Part shown: piece after piece, positions 1 through 11,257 of the stretch
How the letters are laid out: every line of letters begins with the position of its first letter
Numbering within the stretch: the first letter of the stretch is position 1
Source: Harmonia axyridis
Lineage: Eukaryota; Arthropoda; Insecta; Coleoptera; Coccinellidae
Length of the DNA stretch: 64,000 nucleotides
NCBI RefSeq assembly: GCF_914767665.1
Contig: NC_059501.1
Coordinates: 23,660,501 to 23,724,500, forward strand
Reading direction: 5' to 3'
Translations under genes and position numbers: made by a program
The notes under the pieces: generated by a model
Seen by the model: the letters and a program-made list of their open reading frames with translations, nothing else
Told to the model about the DNA's origin: nothing
Database searches by the model: none

Positions 1-224
1 GCTGTAAACGAGATGAATTCATTTAGGAAATGAATTTATTCATTCGCTGTCACATTTTACACAGGCATTTGGTCCTTCAACAGGTAAACGCCGAAGCCGA
101 CGTGAATAGTACTCGCTAGAGAATACTCGGGAGTATATGATCATTCCTAGAATAGGCTAAGATGACTTCATCAAAGAGTCCAACAACTTATGGTCGTAGA
201 TAATGAAATATGTAGAAAGTATTC

Positions 225-830
225 TTAAAAACTTAAAAAATATTTGGGGCATATGAATAAAAATGGAAAAGAAATTCAAATATTGGAAATTGGGAGAAGA
301 ATACGCTTAGCATGGGCAGCCTGCGGCAAACTGAATTTAATCTTTAAGGACAAAAATATTCCTCTACACTTAAAACGCAAAACCTACGACAGCTGTATAT
401 TACCAGTGGAAACTCATGGTCTAGAAACTATGGCAATAACGAAAAAAGTGGCAGAATACCTGACTCTGAGAGTAACTCAAAGGGCCATGGAAAGGATTAT
501 GCTGGGTATAAGCTTGAGGGACAGAATTTCGAAAACCGAAATACGAAAAAAGACCAGGGTAACTGACATCATGAGTAGAATAGCGAAACTTAAGTGGCAG
601 TGGGTGGCACATGTTACAAGGCAGTGTGTGGAGAGATGGTCACACAAAGTGACTTTTTTTTTTCGAGAGACAAAAAGAAGCATAGGAAGACCGAGAAAAA
701 GATGGATAGACGACATAGTCGATGTAGCCGGCAAGCAATGGATGAGAACAACAAAAGACAGAGAAGCCTAGAAAAAACTGGAAGAGGTCTATGTCCGACA
801 CTGGATGAAAGAAAGCTGAAGAAGTAGAAG
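225..830 (+). pseudogene. 3' fragment of RTE-like non-LTR retrotransposon
   Basis: An open stretch of about 175 codons (244-771) encodes the C-terminal part of a LINE reverse-transcriptase protein, downstream of the catalytic YADD box. Visible are the thumb-region block around LKRKTYDSCILPV, the block QRAMERIMLGISLRDR and the C-terminal signature GRPRKRWIDDI followed by AGKQW and DREAW. This order is typical of the insect endonuclease-reverse transcriptase proteins related to RTE/BovB. The matching frame shifts near 770, after which WKKLEEVYVRHWMKES continues the family C-terminus. Endonuclease and palm domains are absent, so it is a 5'-truncated dead copy. Clade assignment is from recalled family patterns. 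Confidence 0.8.
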
Positions 831-1302
831 AGAAGAAAATTATTAAAAACTACTCCGTTAGATTGGTATCAATAAGATTTCAAATGGGACTAAAGCAAGA
901 TCATATTGTGTAAAATATCAGAGCAAATGACGTCACATAAGTGTAACCCTAACCTATTGGCAATCGTATACCGTGGCAAGTTTTATTGTTACTTAAGCTG
1001 GCGTTTCGTTGATTAATTTAATTGTTGTTCGCCATTCACTAGTAGTTTATGGATTGAAGATTATGAAAATGTTTTCTTGATAATTACGTAATAAGCAGAG
1101 CAGATACATGTATTTGCGCTAGATTCAAATAAGATGAGAAAATCACTGACGTGCTTCCAGAGATTTTAAGCGTTCAAAAGCTACTGAAATGTAGTTCTGT
1201 GGTCTCCAAGGTTGCAAATGACCAGGCGCTCATAAGCTATTGATTTAATTTTTTTTTTAATTTTTGTTCGATTTCATGCTTGAATTTTCCATTTGCTATT
1301 AT
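831..1302. other. unassigned AT-rich sequence
   Basis: No coding or structured feature recognised between the LINE fragment and the fold-back element. Confidence 0.5.
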
Positions 1303-2179
1303 ATAGGGTGTTTCCAAATTGAACGTGAACCTTGGAGGACATGTTAGTATGACTCATTTGCTGTCGTTGAGCCATATTTAGCTATAATTAAAAATCCACA
1401 GTGATTTTTAAAAAATGTCCTATCTTACTTCATTTTTCGTCTATTTTTTTTAACGTTGACCAAATTTTATTATAATTTTGGATTATTTTCGTGGCTAGCG
1501 AAAAGTCCGGATCTAACACCGTTAGAATGGACAAAGGAGAGAGAAGTTTAGGAGTGAATTTTTGGCCGAAAGTAATAACTGAAGAAATAAGAAAGAAGGC
1601 ACATGCTTGTATGAGGAATGGTGGAGGTCATTCAGAACATAATTTATGAACACATTTTCTACTGATATTTTGAATTTAATTCCAATGAAAATATTCAATT
1701 CAATACTTTCCTTTTATTTCTTTTTTCTCCTCTCAAATCAAAATCTGCTGAAATAAAACTAGTGCCTGCAATCTAACTTTTTTTTAGGAAATAAAGAAGA
1801 ACTTCGGTGAGTTTTTGAAATGATTTTATTATATATAAATTGGGGTATTCGAAATTAGCAGGCAAATTAAAATAAGAACATTACTATTTTCTTCATACTA
1901 ATCTTATTCAACATCTTATACAACATAGTTTTGCCTTTTCCATACATATCATATCCTTTTCTTATGAAAATAATCCAAAATTCAAATCAAACTTCGTCAA
2001 CGTAGAAAAAATTGACGAAAAAAAAAACAAAGGTGAGAAATTTGTAAAAAACATAAGAACTCAAATATCTCAGAAACTGTTGATTTTCGGTTATCAATAA
2101 ATATGGCTGAATCGACAGCAAATGAGTGATACTAATACCTCCTTCAATGTTCACATCTAATTTGAAAATATCCTGTACA
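1303..2179. mobile_element. fold-back element with transposase fragment
   Basis: The left end (ATAGGGTGTTTCCAAATTGA) and the reverse complement of the right end (ATGTACAGGATATTTTCAAA) begin an imperfect long inverted repeat. Inside it GACTCATTTGCTGTCG on the left matches CACTCATTTGCTGTCG on the complementary strand at about 2110-2130. The arms are about 150-200 bp and diverged. The loop carries the decayed C-terminus of a DDE transposase. The ACAGGGTG-type end is shared with other fold-back elements in this window. Likely a non-autonomous derivative of a DNA transposon. Confidence 0.65.
1498..1648 (+). pseudogene. C-terminal DDE transposase fragment
   Basis: The sequence reads KSPDLTPLEW, then after a one-base frame change FWPKVITEEIRKKAHACMRN and GGGHSEHNL, then a stop. 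SPDLTPL is the block around the last catalytic acidic residue, and a C-terminal CxRxGGHxEHLL-like tail is typical of the insect transposases whose N-terminus carries a DUF4817-type helix-turn-helix. Only this last exon-like piece remains, enclosed by the arms of the surrounding fold-back element. Confidence 0.6.
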
Positions 2180-3779
2180 TTTATTTTCAAAATCTCAACT
2201 TGGTTGAATTTTCTATGGTTCGACTTTCTTATTGAATTTTCTATGCCTAAAGCTTGCGATGCTTATTCCCTATATGGCTACACGTGAAAGCTCAACCATA
2301 TCGATTCTGTAATCACGGAAATATTTAGTTCTTAGTATTTTTCATTCAATATTGTCTATGGTTCTGATAATGTAATTCAGTCAAAATTTAAGACATTTTT
2401 GGAAAAAAAATATTAAAAATTCATTTTTCGAATATACTTGTTTTTCTTTCCATAAATTCCTCGTGAACCAGTAGAAAAATCAAAGTAGAGTTTTCTTTAA
2501 TGGCATATTAAAAATGTGCTGAAATGAAAAAAAAAGTTAGCTATTGCCAATGTTGAAAAGATACCTATTAAATACCACACGTTGAATAATGAAGTTCCTG
2601 TACCTACTACAGATAACAAAATTGTAACACTATACGTATTCAACGAAAATGACGCAAATCTGATATAATATAAAAAGTACTCTCAAAGAATCTTATCAAG
2701 TATCTGAAAATGTAGATATCTTAAGAAGTATCTGAAGATGAAAGTTTTTTTGGTGTATGTATCTAGTTATTCAATACCCTTACAAAAAAGTATTTTGTAC
2801 GCAGATACTTTCACAGTGTATCTTTGACAATTCTGGTCGGGTCTTATCGTCTGAGACCATTCGACATTTGAGACTTCTATTTCTTCAAAAACTACTTATA
2901 GTACAGAGTGTATAATTTGTGAATGGAAATATAAATATTTTTGTTGACTGTTATTCATAAAACTGATGGAAACTTGAGTATCAATTAACTGAGTCCCGAA
3001 GAATAACTTTCCCCTCGTGAGCAGACAAAAGAACAGCACGCATGTGGTTGTTTCCGATGAAAAACCTCCCTGTTTAAATGAACCGCATTATTTATGTGTT
3101 TTCGGTGAATAAATAACAGTAAATGATGGTCTCCATTTGCGGATTCTCCATTAGGAGAAATATGGAATTGAAAATTTCTGTTTGTGCATCCCTCTTCGTT
3201 AATCTAGCATTCCTTTTGTGTGTTTATGAAATTTACATGAGTGTTCCATCGGTATTCATCTAACAGGAATTGGAGTAGTTTGGGAAGTGGAATTTTGATA
3301 TTTGAGATGAAACCTTTTCAATTCTATTCGAAAACAATTTGTTTTTCTCATCGCTAAATTTGATTGAAAATTACCCAATTTTTAATAGTCAATTCCTGAA
3401 TTTTATCATAGCACTACTAATGAACAAAAATAGTGCAAATCGGTGACATCCAAAAAAGTTAATATTATTATACTTGTTGCTTCATGATTGTTTTTTTTTG
3501 TTCTGTTTTTTGAATGGTATTTTCCTTTATTTTATTATTTGGGGGTTGAGTCACTCCTTTATTACATATATCATTTTTCTTGCAAACAAAGGCACCACTA
3601 TTATTTCTATTATTTATTTTTTCCCCGAATTATCAAAATGCAGGACGACCAATATCATTTTTATTTGTTTGGCATCCACTCACTCAAGTGGGAAGATTTT
3701 TGTGAGCTCATTGAGAAAAAGTTTGTTGAGGGAACATATGTTCAAGATAAGTTCACTATTATAAGTGGACCATGTGAAC
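2180..3779. other. unassigned sequence; conserved-looking block at 3112-3245
   Basis: No protein is recognised. The block at 3112-3245 resembles one at 5770-5885 in the same orientation: both have CTCCATTTGC, then a GGAATT/GGAAATT run, a C-rich TCCCTCTTC/TCCCTTCCTC tract and then GAAATTTACATGAG/GCAATTTACATAAG. A run at 3638-3779 translates to a short unrecognised peptide beginning MQDDQYHFYLFG that runs into the following LINE relic. Confidence 0.4.
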
Positions 3780-5390
3780 CTAGTCACCTCATGATAGTGG
3801 TTCGGGACAAGCATAATGTCGCGGTCTGTGATCGGATCCAGGCTGCCCTAACCCTAACTCACGAGTAGTGTTTCCGAGAAGGCCTCAATTTGAAACTCAA
3901 AAAACAAATTACCAGTGCTATTCACTGGGAGAAAGAAATACTCTCAAAGCACTTATAATGAATGGGTTCGCCCTAACCCGAACGAACCACACTGAATATA
4001 TGGGTATTATATTCGACCAAAGACTCTCTTGGAGTCCACACCTCGAGTATGTGATCAGTAAGGGCCAGAAAGCTCTCTTTGCATGCCAGAGGATGGTCGG
4101 AATAACGAGGAGGTTAAAACCTGAACAGATGACATGGATCTACAAATTCATTATTTGGCCAATCATAAGCTATGGAGCTCTCATTTGGTAGTCAAGAGCA
4201 AAACTAGTAACGGAGCAAAAACTACAACGTACAGTTTGTTTGTCTATCATAGGAGCATCACACTTTTGTCCAACTACTGCCAAGCAAGTCATCTTGGACC
4301 TATCTCCTCTAGATGTCTTTCTGAAAAGTGAGGCAGCCACATGGACTCTTTGGTTGGCAAACGAGCGTGAACTACTAACTGACGACTCTGGCCAAGCCTT
4401 ATCGCCTTCGCCACAGAGAATCTACAACTGAGACTAGAGTTTCAGAAAAACTTCAACACGACAAGTCGTGAACAATGAGCTAATTATGAAGTGATTTTTC
4501 CTAGAGGGTCTGCGGTATGTTATACTGAGGGCTCGAAAACTGAATATGGACGAATGGGAGCCGGTCTCTTCATTCAATTAGCCATACAACTGGATTTCTA
4601 CCCTTCGGTGTTCTAGGCAGAAACACTTGCCATAAAGAATGCGTTGCGTTCTGCCAATGAGCAAAATATATATAGCATTCGACAGCAGAACAGCCTTGCT
4701 AGCCTTGCTGCTAGTACTTCACTCCCCACAAGTATTGTCAAAGTTAGTCTGGAAATGTAAAACGTCCCTTAACGTACTTGGAGAAAGAAACCAGGTCAAC
4801 TTTATCTTGTTGCCTGGCCTCTCCAGAATACCCTGTAATGAAACGGCAGATCTACTGGCCAGGAAAGAGGGGTTAATCTCCTTCATCGGGCCTGAGCCAT
4901 TTTGTGGGTTTCCAACCAGTCATCAACGATGGCACTAAAGGAATGAGAACAAAAGAGGAGGCTTGCGTTATGGTGGACCATCAATGGTCAAAGACAGGCC
5001 AACTCACTTCTCGCTTACTGGACTAGCTGGACTAAATAAGTTGTCTCACTCACTAAACAGAAATGAAAGAAACTGATGGGAGCACTCACGAAACATTGTC
5101 CGGTGAGGTACCATCTGAAAAACATAGGAAAAGCGTCTGAGGACACATGTCTCTTTTGTTAAGAAGCCACTGAGACTGCCAAAAACTTGCTAGCGAATGT
5201 GAAGCTGTTCACCGGAAAAGGCTACAACACCTTGGCTCTTGGTTTTTAAAGTCGAAACAAGTGATAAATGTAGCTCCCAGAAAGGTAATAAAGTTCATTG
5301 AGACATTACTTACGGACTGGTAAACAGCGCGGGGATGCACAATAGATCTTTAGATCAAGGTGCATGCGAGGTCGGATGATGTTTCAACCC
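3780..5390 (+). pseudogene. decayed non-LTR retrotransposon with RNase H
   Basis: This is the 3' part of a Jockey/R1/I-type LINE. The first piece (IVVRDKHNVAVCDRIQAAL, then in another frame CFREGLNLKLKKQITSAIHW) follows the reverse-transcriptase active site. Next come YMGIIFDQRLSWSPHLEYV and WIYKFIIWPIISYGALIW (to 4191), the usual thumb blocks. At 4639-4938 an RNase H-like region is visible (IAFDSRTALLAL, LPGLSRIPCNETADLLARK), matching the family GHxGxxGNExAD block with the histidine lost. Around 5080-5170 remnants of the C-terminal CxxC...HxxxC knuckle are out of frame. Many stops and at least four frame changes make it an old relic. It ends without a poly-A tail near 5390. Confidence 0.75.
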
Positions 5391-6221
5391 TCCTTTAATT
5401 TGATCTGAAACTAATCCTCAAAGGTTGAACCATAGACAACAAACATCGAAACTTTTCATGCAACTGAAATAACATCTGTTATTACTGTATGCTGGGTTTC
5501 CATTAATTTCTGGTTGAAGGGTTGAAATTTTTTTTTCGAATATTTGCCATAGAATGCTATCAGCCTCAGTAACAATATTTCCATAGTCATCAGACCACTG
5601 AGATTTGAATTTTTCAAATTCTGAATGGAAAATGAATATTTACGTACGTTTGTAGCATATGACATGAAAAAGATGAAGTGGTTCGCTTATAACACACGTG
5701 TACGATCACTGTTAAACACAGAATCAACGAAACTCCAAAAAAAAGAGGAAATAGCCGCCCAATTCATTTCACCATCTCCATTTGCCGGTATATGAGATTG
5801 GAAATTCCTGTCCGCGCGTCTCCCTTCCTCCCAAGCCCCTCTCAGTTTATCTGCGTATGCAATTTACATAAGCCTATTCATCAGCAAGCTTCCTACGACC
5901 GCGTTCAGTACAATTCGGGACCATAGATTCCGCACATGTTTTGTTCCCGTGAACGTACGGAATTATAATACGGCTTCAATCTTCTGTGATTCGACCACAA
6001 TGGGAAATCAAACATGTTGACGTAATATCGCGTTCGGCCATGACGTTTTGTCTGTTCGTAGGAAATGGTCTTATGAATGTTGATTGACTAAGGGTGGCAA
6101 CGAGATATATGTGCGCGTGATGATGAAAACAATAGGATCAGTAGGAAAACCTGAAAAAGCACATACGATGAATGCAAGGGTGTACGGTTGAACTCAGCAA
6201 TATATACTAACTGATAAAGAA
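5391..6221. other. unassigned; GC-richer block at 5750-6070
   Basis: No coding potential recognised. The segment at 5770-5885 is a diverged direct copy of 3112-3245. The whole 5750-6070 block is richer in GC and CpG than its surroundings, which would fit non-coding regulatory DNA, but nothing in it proves that. Confidence 0.35.
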
Positions 6222-7075
6222 ACTACAACACCCAAAAGGAGCTGTTCAAATTATGAATTTTTTTGGTAAAACATAGATAGTATAGCAACGAGTAAATGAT
6301 TGAAATTTGGAGAAAAAACGAAGGGTTTACAATTTTTTTGATGAATGTGTTTATCCACCGCGATTATCTACACACTCCCCAACACGTCTCGGCAGTGATG
6401 CAATAAAATGGTCTATTTCTTCTTGAGGGATACTATCCCAAGCAACATGTACTCCATGTATCAGAGCCGCGAAAGTCCGTGGGGCTGGGGTAAATTTCCA
6501 AGCCTTCTACCCATGATTTCCCAAACATACTCTATGTGCGAAAGATCGGAGGATCTGGGCGGTCATCAAAATATTCACATGGGTCGCTTCGAAAAAGTTC
6601 AAAATAACTCTTGCAACATGAGATCGGGCATTATCTTGCTGACGAGACGGTTAGCTCCACTATTTCATGAAGGTGACGCAGCGCTGTCATGTTACCACGA
6701 ATAAAGACTTAAGGTGGCCTACTTGCATGTGCAATAGCACTCTATATCATAATGCCTACAGTCCGGTGTACATGACGCTCAACATCAAACTGAGGTTCAC
6801 GTCTTTCTCCCGAAGTAGATTAACCCTTCTTCGGCCATCATGTGCACCCAAGGAGAATCGAGATTCATCAGAAAAGATGACCTGATGCCATTCCTCATTC
6901 CAATGTAGACATTCTCTAATTTGTACTACTGTAATCGTTGCCGGCGATGCTCAACCGTCAGAGGTCAGAGATGAGGTCGATAATGCTGCAGTCCAAAAGA
7001 TCTTATGTGGTGGTAATCCGTTCGGACAGTTACAGAATGGCCTTGTTCTTCTAACCACCCATCAGTCTAATTGAG
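6222..7075 (-). pseudogene. Tc1-like transposase relic
   Basis: On the minus strand the pieces run in Tc1 order. A helix-turn-helix/linker remnant (LTVEHRRQRLQ) comes first, then ECLHWNEEWHQVIFSDESRF (catalytic DE in the SDESRF block), then after several stops QQDNARSHVARV (second catalytic D) and a short C-terminal part ending in LPRRVG. Stops and frame changes occur throughout, so it cannot make transposase. The left flank ACAACACCCAAAAGGAGCTG at about 6225 may be the outer end. No clean matching terminal repeat was found on the other side. Confidence 0.75.
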
Positions 7076-7240
7076 TGTGATTGACTATTACAGTATCAGA
7101 ATAATAATCCCTATTCACATTTACAGCCCCCTGGCTTGCATTTTCGCGTTTATCGAAGAAAAACTGTAAAATATACCGTATTTTATCTTTGCTAGTGCCC
7201 ATCCTTGACGCTCGCTCAAACTAAACTGAGTTAACTATTC
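7076..7240 (-). pseudogene. mariner N-terminal HTH fragment
   Basis: A minus-strand ATG at 7202 opens a short peptide, MGTSKDKIRYILQFFFDKRE followed by NASQGAVNV and DTVIVNH. This matches the paired-domain-like helix-turn-helix start of a mariner transposase family. It ends where the Tc1-like relic begins, so the locus is a chimera of two unrelated transposon fragments in the same orientation. Confidence 0.55.
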
Positions 7241-7950
7241 ACAAAACTGTCACAAAAGTCTTTGTAGTAACGTGATCTGGTGCAACACGATCGGACTTGT
7301 ACAACGCGAGATACAGATAATTAAAGCCATCTAATGGAAAAATAATGGTTTTATTTACCACACCTAATATTGATATGAAGTGAAATTTGATCTAAGTTGA
7401 GCATAAGTATAAGTAGAGATGTTTTGAAATCATTGAAAAAACTATCTATGACTAGGATTGAAGCCGGAAGAGTTGAAGAAAAAGTAAAAGGAAGTTGTTC
7501 TTAACGATCTATATGGGTAGACACAAACAAAAAATAATCATACGGTGACGAGTATCTCTTGACGACAAGGAGGAGATCCTATGAGCAGACATAAACTTGA
7601 AATGTGTTTTCCCAAAATTGCTCTTACAAATAACTGTCTAGGAGGAAGTAGATCACAAATAGATTATACGCTCCATACATCATCCCTTCAGTTATCGAAG
7701 GGAGATAAATCATCCGCTAGAGTTCCAAAACGAAAATGTAAAATCACGAAAACTCCTTATGCTCGACGTTGAGCATACGTCCGATACGGGATCCCCGCAT
7801 TCTTTCCACCGTTCAACGAATAAATCGACTACTGATTTGTGTAATCGATTTCGGCTCACCACACCCCATTACCACTAAATTGCTGTTCAGGTGTAAAAAT
7901 TTATTCAATTCCCAAAACTGAAATATCGCATCTCCTCACGTCTACCGCGA

Positions 7951-7978
7951 GAATAATGGCTCTTCGGAGCCATTATTC
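7951..7978. repeat. perfect 12-bp hairpin with TTCG loop
   Basis: GAATAATGGCTC and GAGCCATTATTC are exact reverse complements separated by TTCG. As RNA this is a 12-bp stem closed by the very stable C(UUCG)G tetraloop. It is not followed by a T run. Function unknown. Confidence 0.9.
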
Positions 7979-8208
7979 ACGCATCCTCCACGTTATTCTT
8001 CGGCAAGATGCTGACTTTGAGATAAAAGATTCGTTTGTTCAATTTCGGTAAGCAAACCTGCCATCTGATAGGCGCTTGGTTGTGCGTTAATCTTGGATAG
8101 GATTTCGTTTTCTCTTTTGTGCTGGTTGTTTACTTAAAACAACGATTTTTCCCGTAGGTTTTGTTCCGGTGTGGGGATATGATTGCGTTATTAAATGGTA
8201 GCAATTGG

Positions 8209-8265
8209 AGGAATGAATACGTTGTGGGTTTTTTGAGAGGAATGAATACGTTGTGGGTTTTTTGA
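8209..8265. repeat. 29-bp tandem duplication
   Basis: Two adjacent copies of a unit starting AGGAATGAATACGTTGTGGG, differing only at the last bases. A short local slippage-type duplication. Confidence 0.9.
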
Positions 8266-8520
8266 TGAGGGATCAATATTGACTCATAGAATTTTGGCGG
8301 TGTTGTGATATTTTGATGACTAATCAGTATGCAGTATTGATATGAACTCTTTCCAAAACTGCATTGTTTTATACAACTGAAACATGAATAAATCATAGCA
8401 GATTTAAAGCTTAAAAAGTAACGTTTTATCAGTACATGTTTGCTTTATCTTTTATATGTCGACTAGAAGTTTACCCTCATAATGAATATAACAAAAGTTG
8501 GATCATGAATTTTAACTTCA

Positions 8521-10288
8521 TGAAAAATTGAAATAATTGTAATTGTCGAATCGAGTGAGAAAAGAGTCCTTCAATTATTTTCATTGCAATGACAATTCAG
8601 TTCACGAAATAGACTGATTCGACATGGCTTATAAAATGGAGATTAGAAAGAGTTTTTATAATTTAGATGGGCAGACACCTTAACTCAAATAGTCCGCCTT
8701 TTTGAAAATCAAAATATGTTGGACATAGTGAGATGAGAGGGATGAAGGAAAATGCACCATGCCTCTTCTAAAAAGTAGAAGCCTAGACTCCCAAACGAAG
8801 GCTTTCAGGCAACTAAAACCTCTAAAGACTAGTCCAGCGTGATGACCTTCATGGATTCCGTTTGTCACATTCTTCCCGGGACACCCTATACATTGTACTG
8901 CACCCGTCTAACAAAGGTCTTTGAAAAAATAGTCTTGTTTTTTTCATGTTTTTTTTCCAGATACGTTTAGCAATATATCCACGATTAACAATATGTACGT
9001 GATTTTATACAAAAATCAATTTTTATTAATTCACAAATCCTGTATTTTTGTATGGTACTTATGATTTATAATAATTTTTAGTTGTCGGAAGACCATAAAT
9101 GTTGAACAAAGCACGTTGACATCACATATTATGTATCTTTATGAATAAATTCGGGATCCTCTAAATGCTGAATATTTTTGTTAGTAAAATAACTTATGAA
9201 AATAGTCTACAAAAAACTATTCTATTTGAAGCGTTTTTATTATCACAGATGCCATTACATATAAATCCACTGCATTTTGAATTAGCTGGCTTTTATTTGT
9301 TATGTTATACTTTGGCACGCAATCCACGTGTTAAATTCAACCAATGAAAGCAACCATTTGTGAGAACTGAGTCTCATGTAGTACAGAGAAAAATAAAGAA
9401 TGAAAAATTGAAATAATTGTAATTGTCGAATCGAGTGAGAAAAGAGTCCTTCAATTATTTTCATTGCAATGACAATTCAGTTCACGAAATAGACTGATTC
9501 GACATGGCTTATAAAATGGAGATTAGAAAGAGTTTTTATAATTTAGATGGGCAGACACCTTAACTCAAATAGTCCGCCTTTTTGAAAATCAAAATATGTT
9601 GGACATAGTGAGATGAGAGGGATGAAGGAAAATGCACCATGCCTCTTCTAAAAAGTAGAAGCCTAGACTCCCAAACGAAGGCTTTCAGGCAACTAAAACC
9701 TCTAAAGACTAGTCCAGCGTGATGACCTTCATGGATTCCGTTTGTCACATTCTTCCCGGGACACCCTATACATTGTACTGCACCCGTCTAACAAAGGTCT
9801 TTGAAAAAATAGTCTTGTTTTTTTCATGTTTTTTTTCCAGATACGTTTAGCAATATATCCACGATTAACAATATGTACGTGATTTTATACAAAAATCAAT
9901 TTTTATTAATTCACAAATCCTGTATTTTTGTATGGTACTTATGATTTATAATAATTTTTAGTTGTCGGAAGACCATAAATGTTGAACAAAGCACGTTGAC
10001 ATCACATATTATGTATCTTTATGAATAAATTCGGGATCCTCTAAATGCTGAATATTTTTGTTAGTAAAATAACTTATGAAAATAGTCTACAAAAAACTAT
10101 TCTATTTGAAGCGTTTTTATTATCACAGATGCCATTACATATAAATCCACTGCATTTTGAATTAGCTGGCTTTTATTTGTTATGTTATACTTTGGCACGC
10201 AATCCACGTGTTAAATTCAACCAATGAAAGCAACCATTTGTGAGAACTGAGTCTCATGTAGTACAGAGAAAAATAAAGAATGAAAAAT
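8521..10288. repeat. exact 880-bp tandem duplication
   Basis: 8521-9400 and 9401-10280 read as the same 880-bp unit, with a third start of 8 bases (TGAAAAAT) at 10281-10288. I found no difference between the units when reading them line by line. The unit contains an end-like CGGGACACCCTATACATTG near 8878/9758, suggesting it includes transposon-derived sequence. No coding is recognised: the 62- and 60-codon open frames are simply duplicated. Either a very recent tandem duplication or an assembly artefact. Confidence 0.95.
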
Positions 10289-10480
10289 ATTCAAATAAAT
10301 ACACTGAGAATCAGCTACAGATTTTGTTGAAACTTGGACAAACCTTGTATATCTGATTCATTGCAGTTCAATTTCAAGTGACAGTAACATGCTCTATATG
10401 TACAGGGTTGGCAAATAAGCGAGGTAAGCGGCTATATCTCAGGATCCACCTATCGTACAGACTTACGGTAAAAATTTTTT

Positions 10481-11257
10481 TCGGCAACCCTCCGGGAAGT
10501 GAGCACTTCCCGGACGCTTCTTCTCTGAGAAAGTAGCATTTCCCGGCCTAGTCCGGAAAGTATGTACTTCCCGGACTAGGCCGGAAAAGAATCATAGAAT
10601 CCATAGCAACCGAGATAACGGCTGACAGTTCATATGAAATTAGTTGTCAAAAATGTTCATGTTTTTTTATCACAATCGCAATAAAATATGGAAAGCAGCA
10701 GCGATAGTGTTATTTTACATGGTTGCCGAAAAAATATTGTACGCAACACGCTCGAAAATGGTTTTTTTGGACTCACAGACTTCCAGGACGAGCGTAAGCG
10801 AGTCCTGGAATTTTGTCTATTCGTCCAAAAAAACCCTATTTTCCGGACTTGTTACGTAAATTACTATTTCGGCAATCGTCTGGGAAGTGCTCACTTCCCG
10901 GACGCTTCTTCTCTGAGAAAGTAGCATTTCCCGGCCTAGTCCGGAAAGTACGTACTTCCCGGACTAGGCCGGAAAAGAATCATAGAATACATAGCAACCG
11001 AGATAACGGCTGACAATTCATATGAAATTAGTTGTCAAAAATTTGCATATTTTTTGATCGCAATCGCAATAAAATATGGAAAGCAGCAGTGATAGTATTA
11101 TTTTACATGGTTGCCGAAAAAAATATTGTACGCAACACGCCCGAAAATGGTTTTTTTGGACTCACAGACTTCCAGGACTCGCTTACGCTCGTCCTGGAAT
11201 TTTGTCTATTCGTCCAAAAAAACCATATTTTCCGGACTTGTTACGTAAATTACTATT
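10481..11257. repeat. two-unit tandem repeat rich in palindromes
   Basis: Two units of 388-389 bp starting TCGGCAA (10481 and 10869), about 96% alike by eye. Each carries a CGGGAAGTG-NN-CACTTCCCG palindrome (perfect 10-bp arms at 10492-10513). Each also has a 14-bp-arm hairpin (CCGGCCTAGTCCGG/CCGGACTAGGCCGG, 10543-10584), a GGTTTTTTTGGAC/GTCCAAAAAAACC pair, and inside that a CCAGGAC/GTCCTGG hairpin whose loop is inverted between units. Short open frames are present but resemble no protein family. The 13-nt GAAAAGAATCATA next to the main hairpin also occurs at the end of the tyrosine-recombinase element at 32.7 kb. Confidence 0.9.

Larger units (their letters stand above)
7241..8520. other. 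unassigned sequence with small repeats
   Basis: No recognisable gene. GC-richer at 7760-8060. Contains the UUCG-looped hairpin and the 29-bp tandem duplication listed separately. Confidence 0.4.

Noticed and set aside
3474..3868. 126-codon open frame
   Set aside because: The first half is a low-complexity Phe/Tyr-rich chance frame over T-rich DNA. Only the end belongs to the LINE relic.
8680..8868. 62-codon frame present twice at 880-bp spacing, suggesting a conserved small protein
   Set aside because: Repetition comes from the exact tandem duplication; a single ancestral frame of this length is not evidence for coding.
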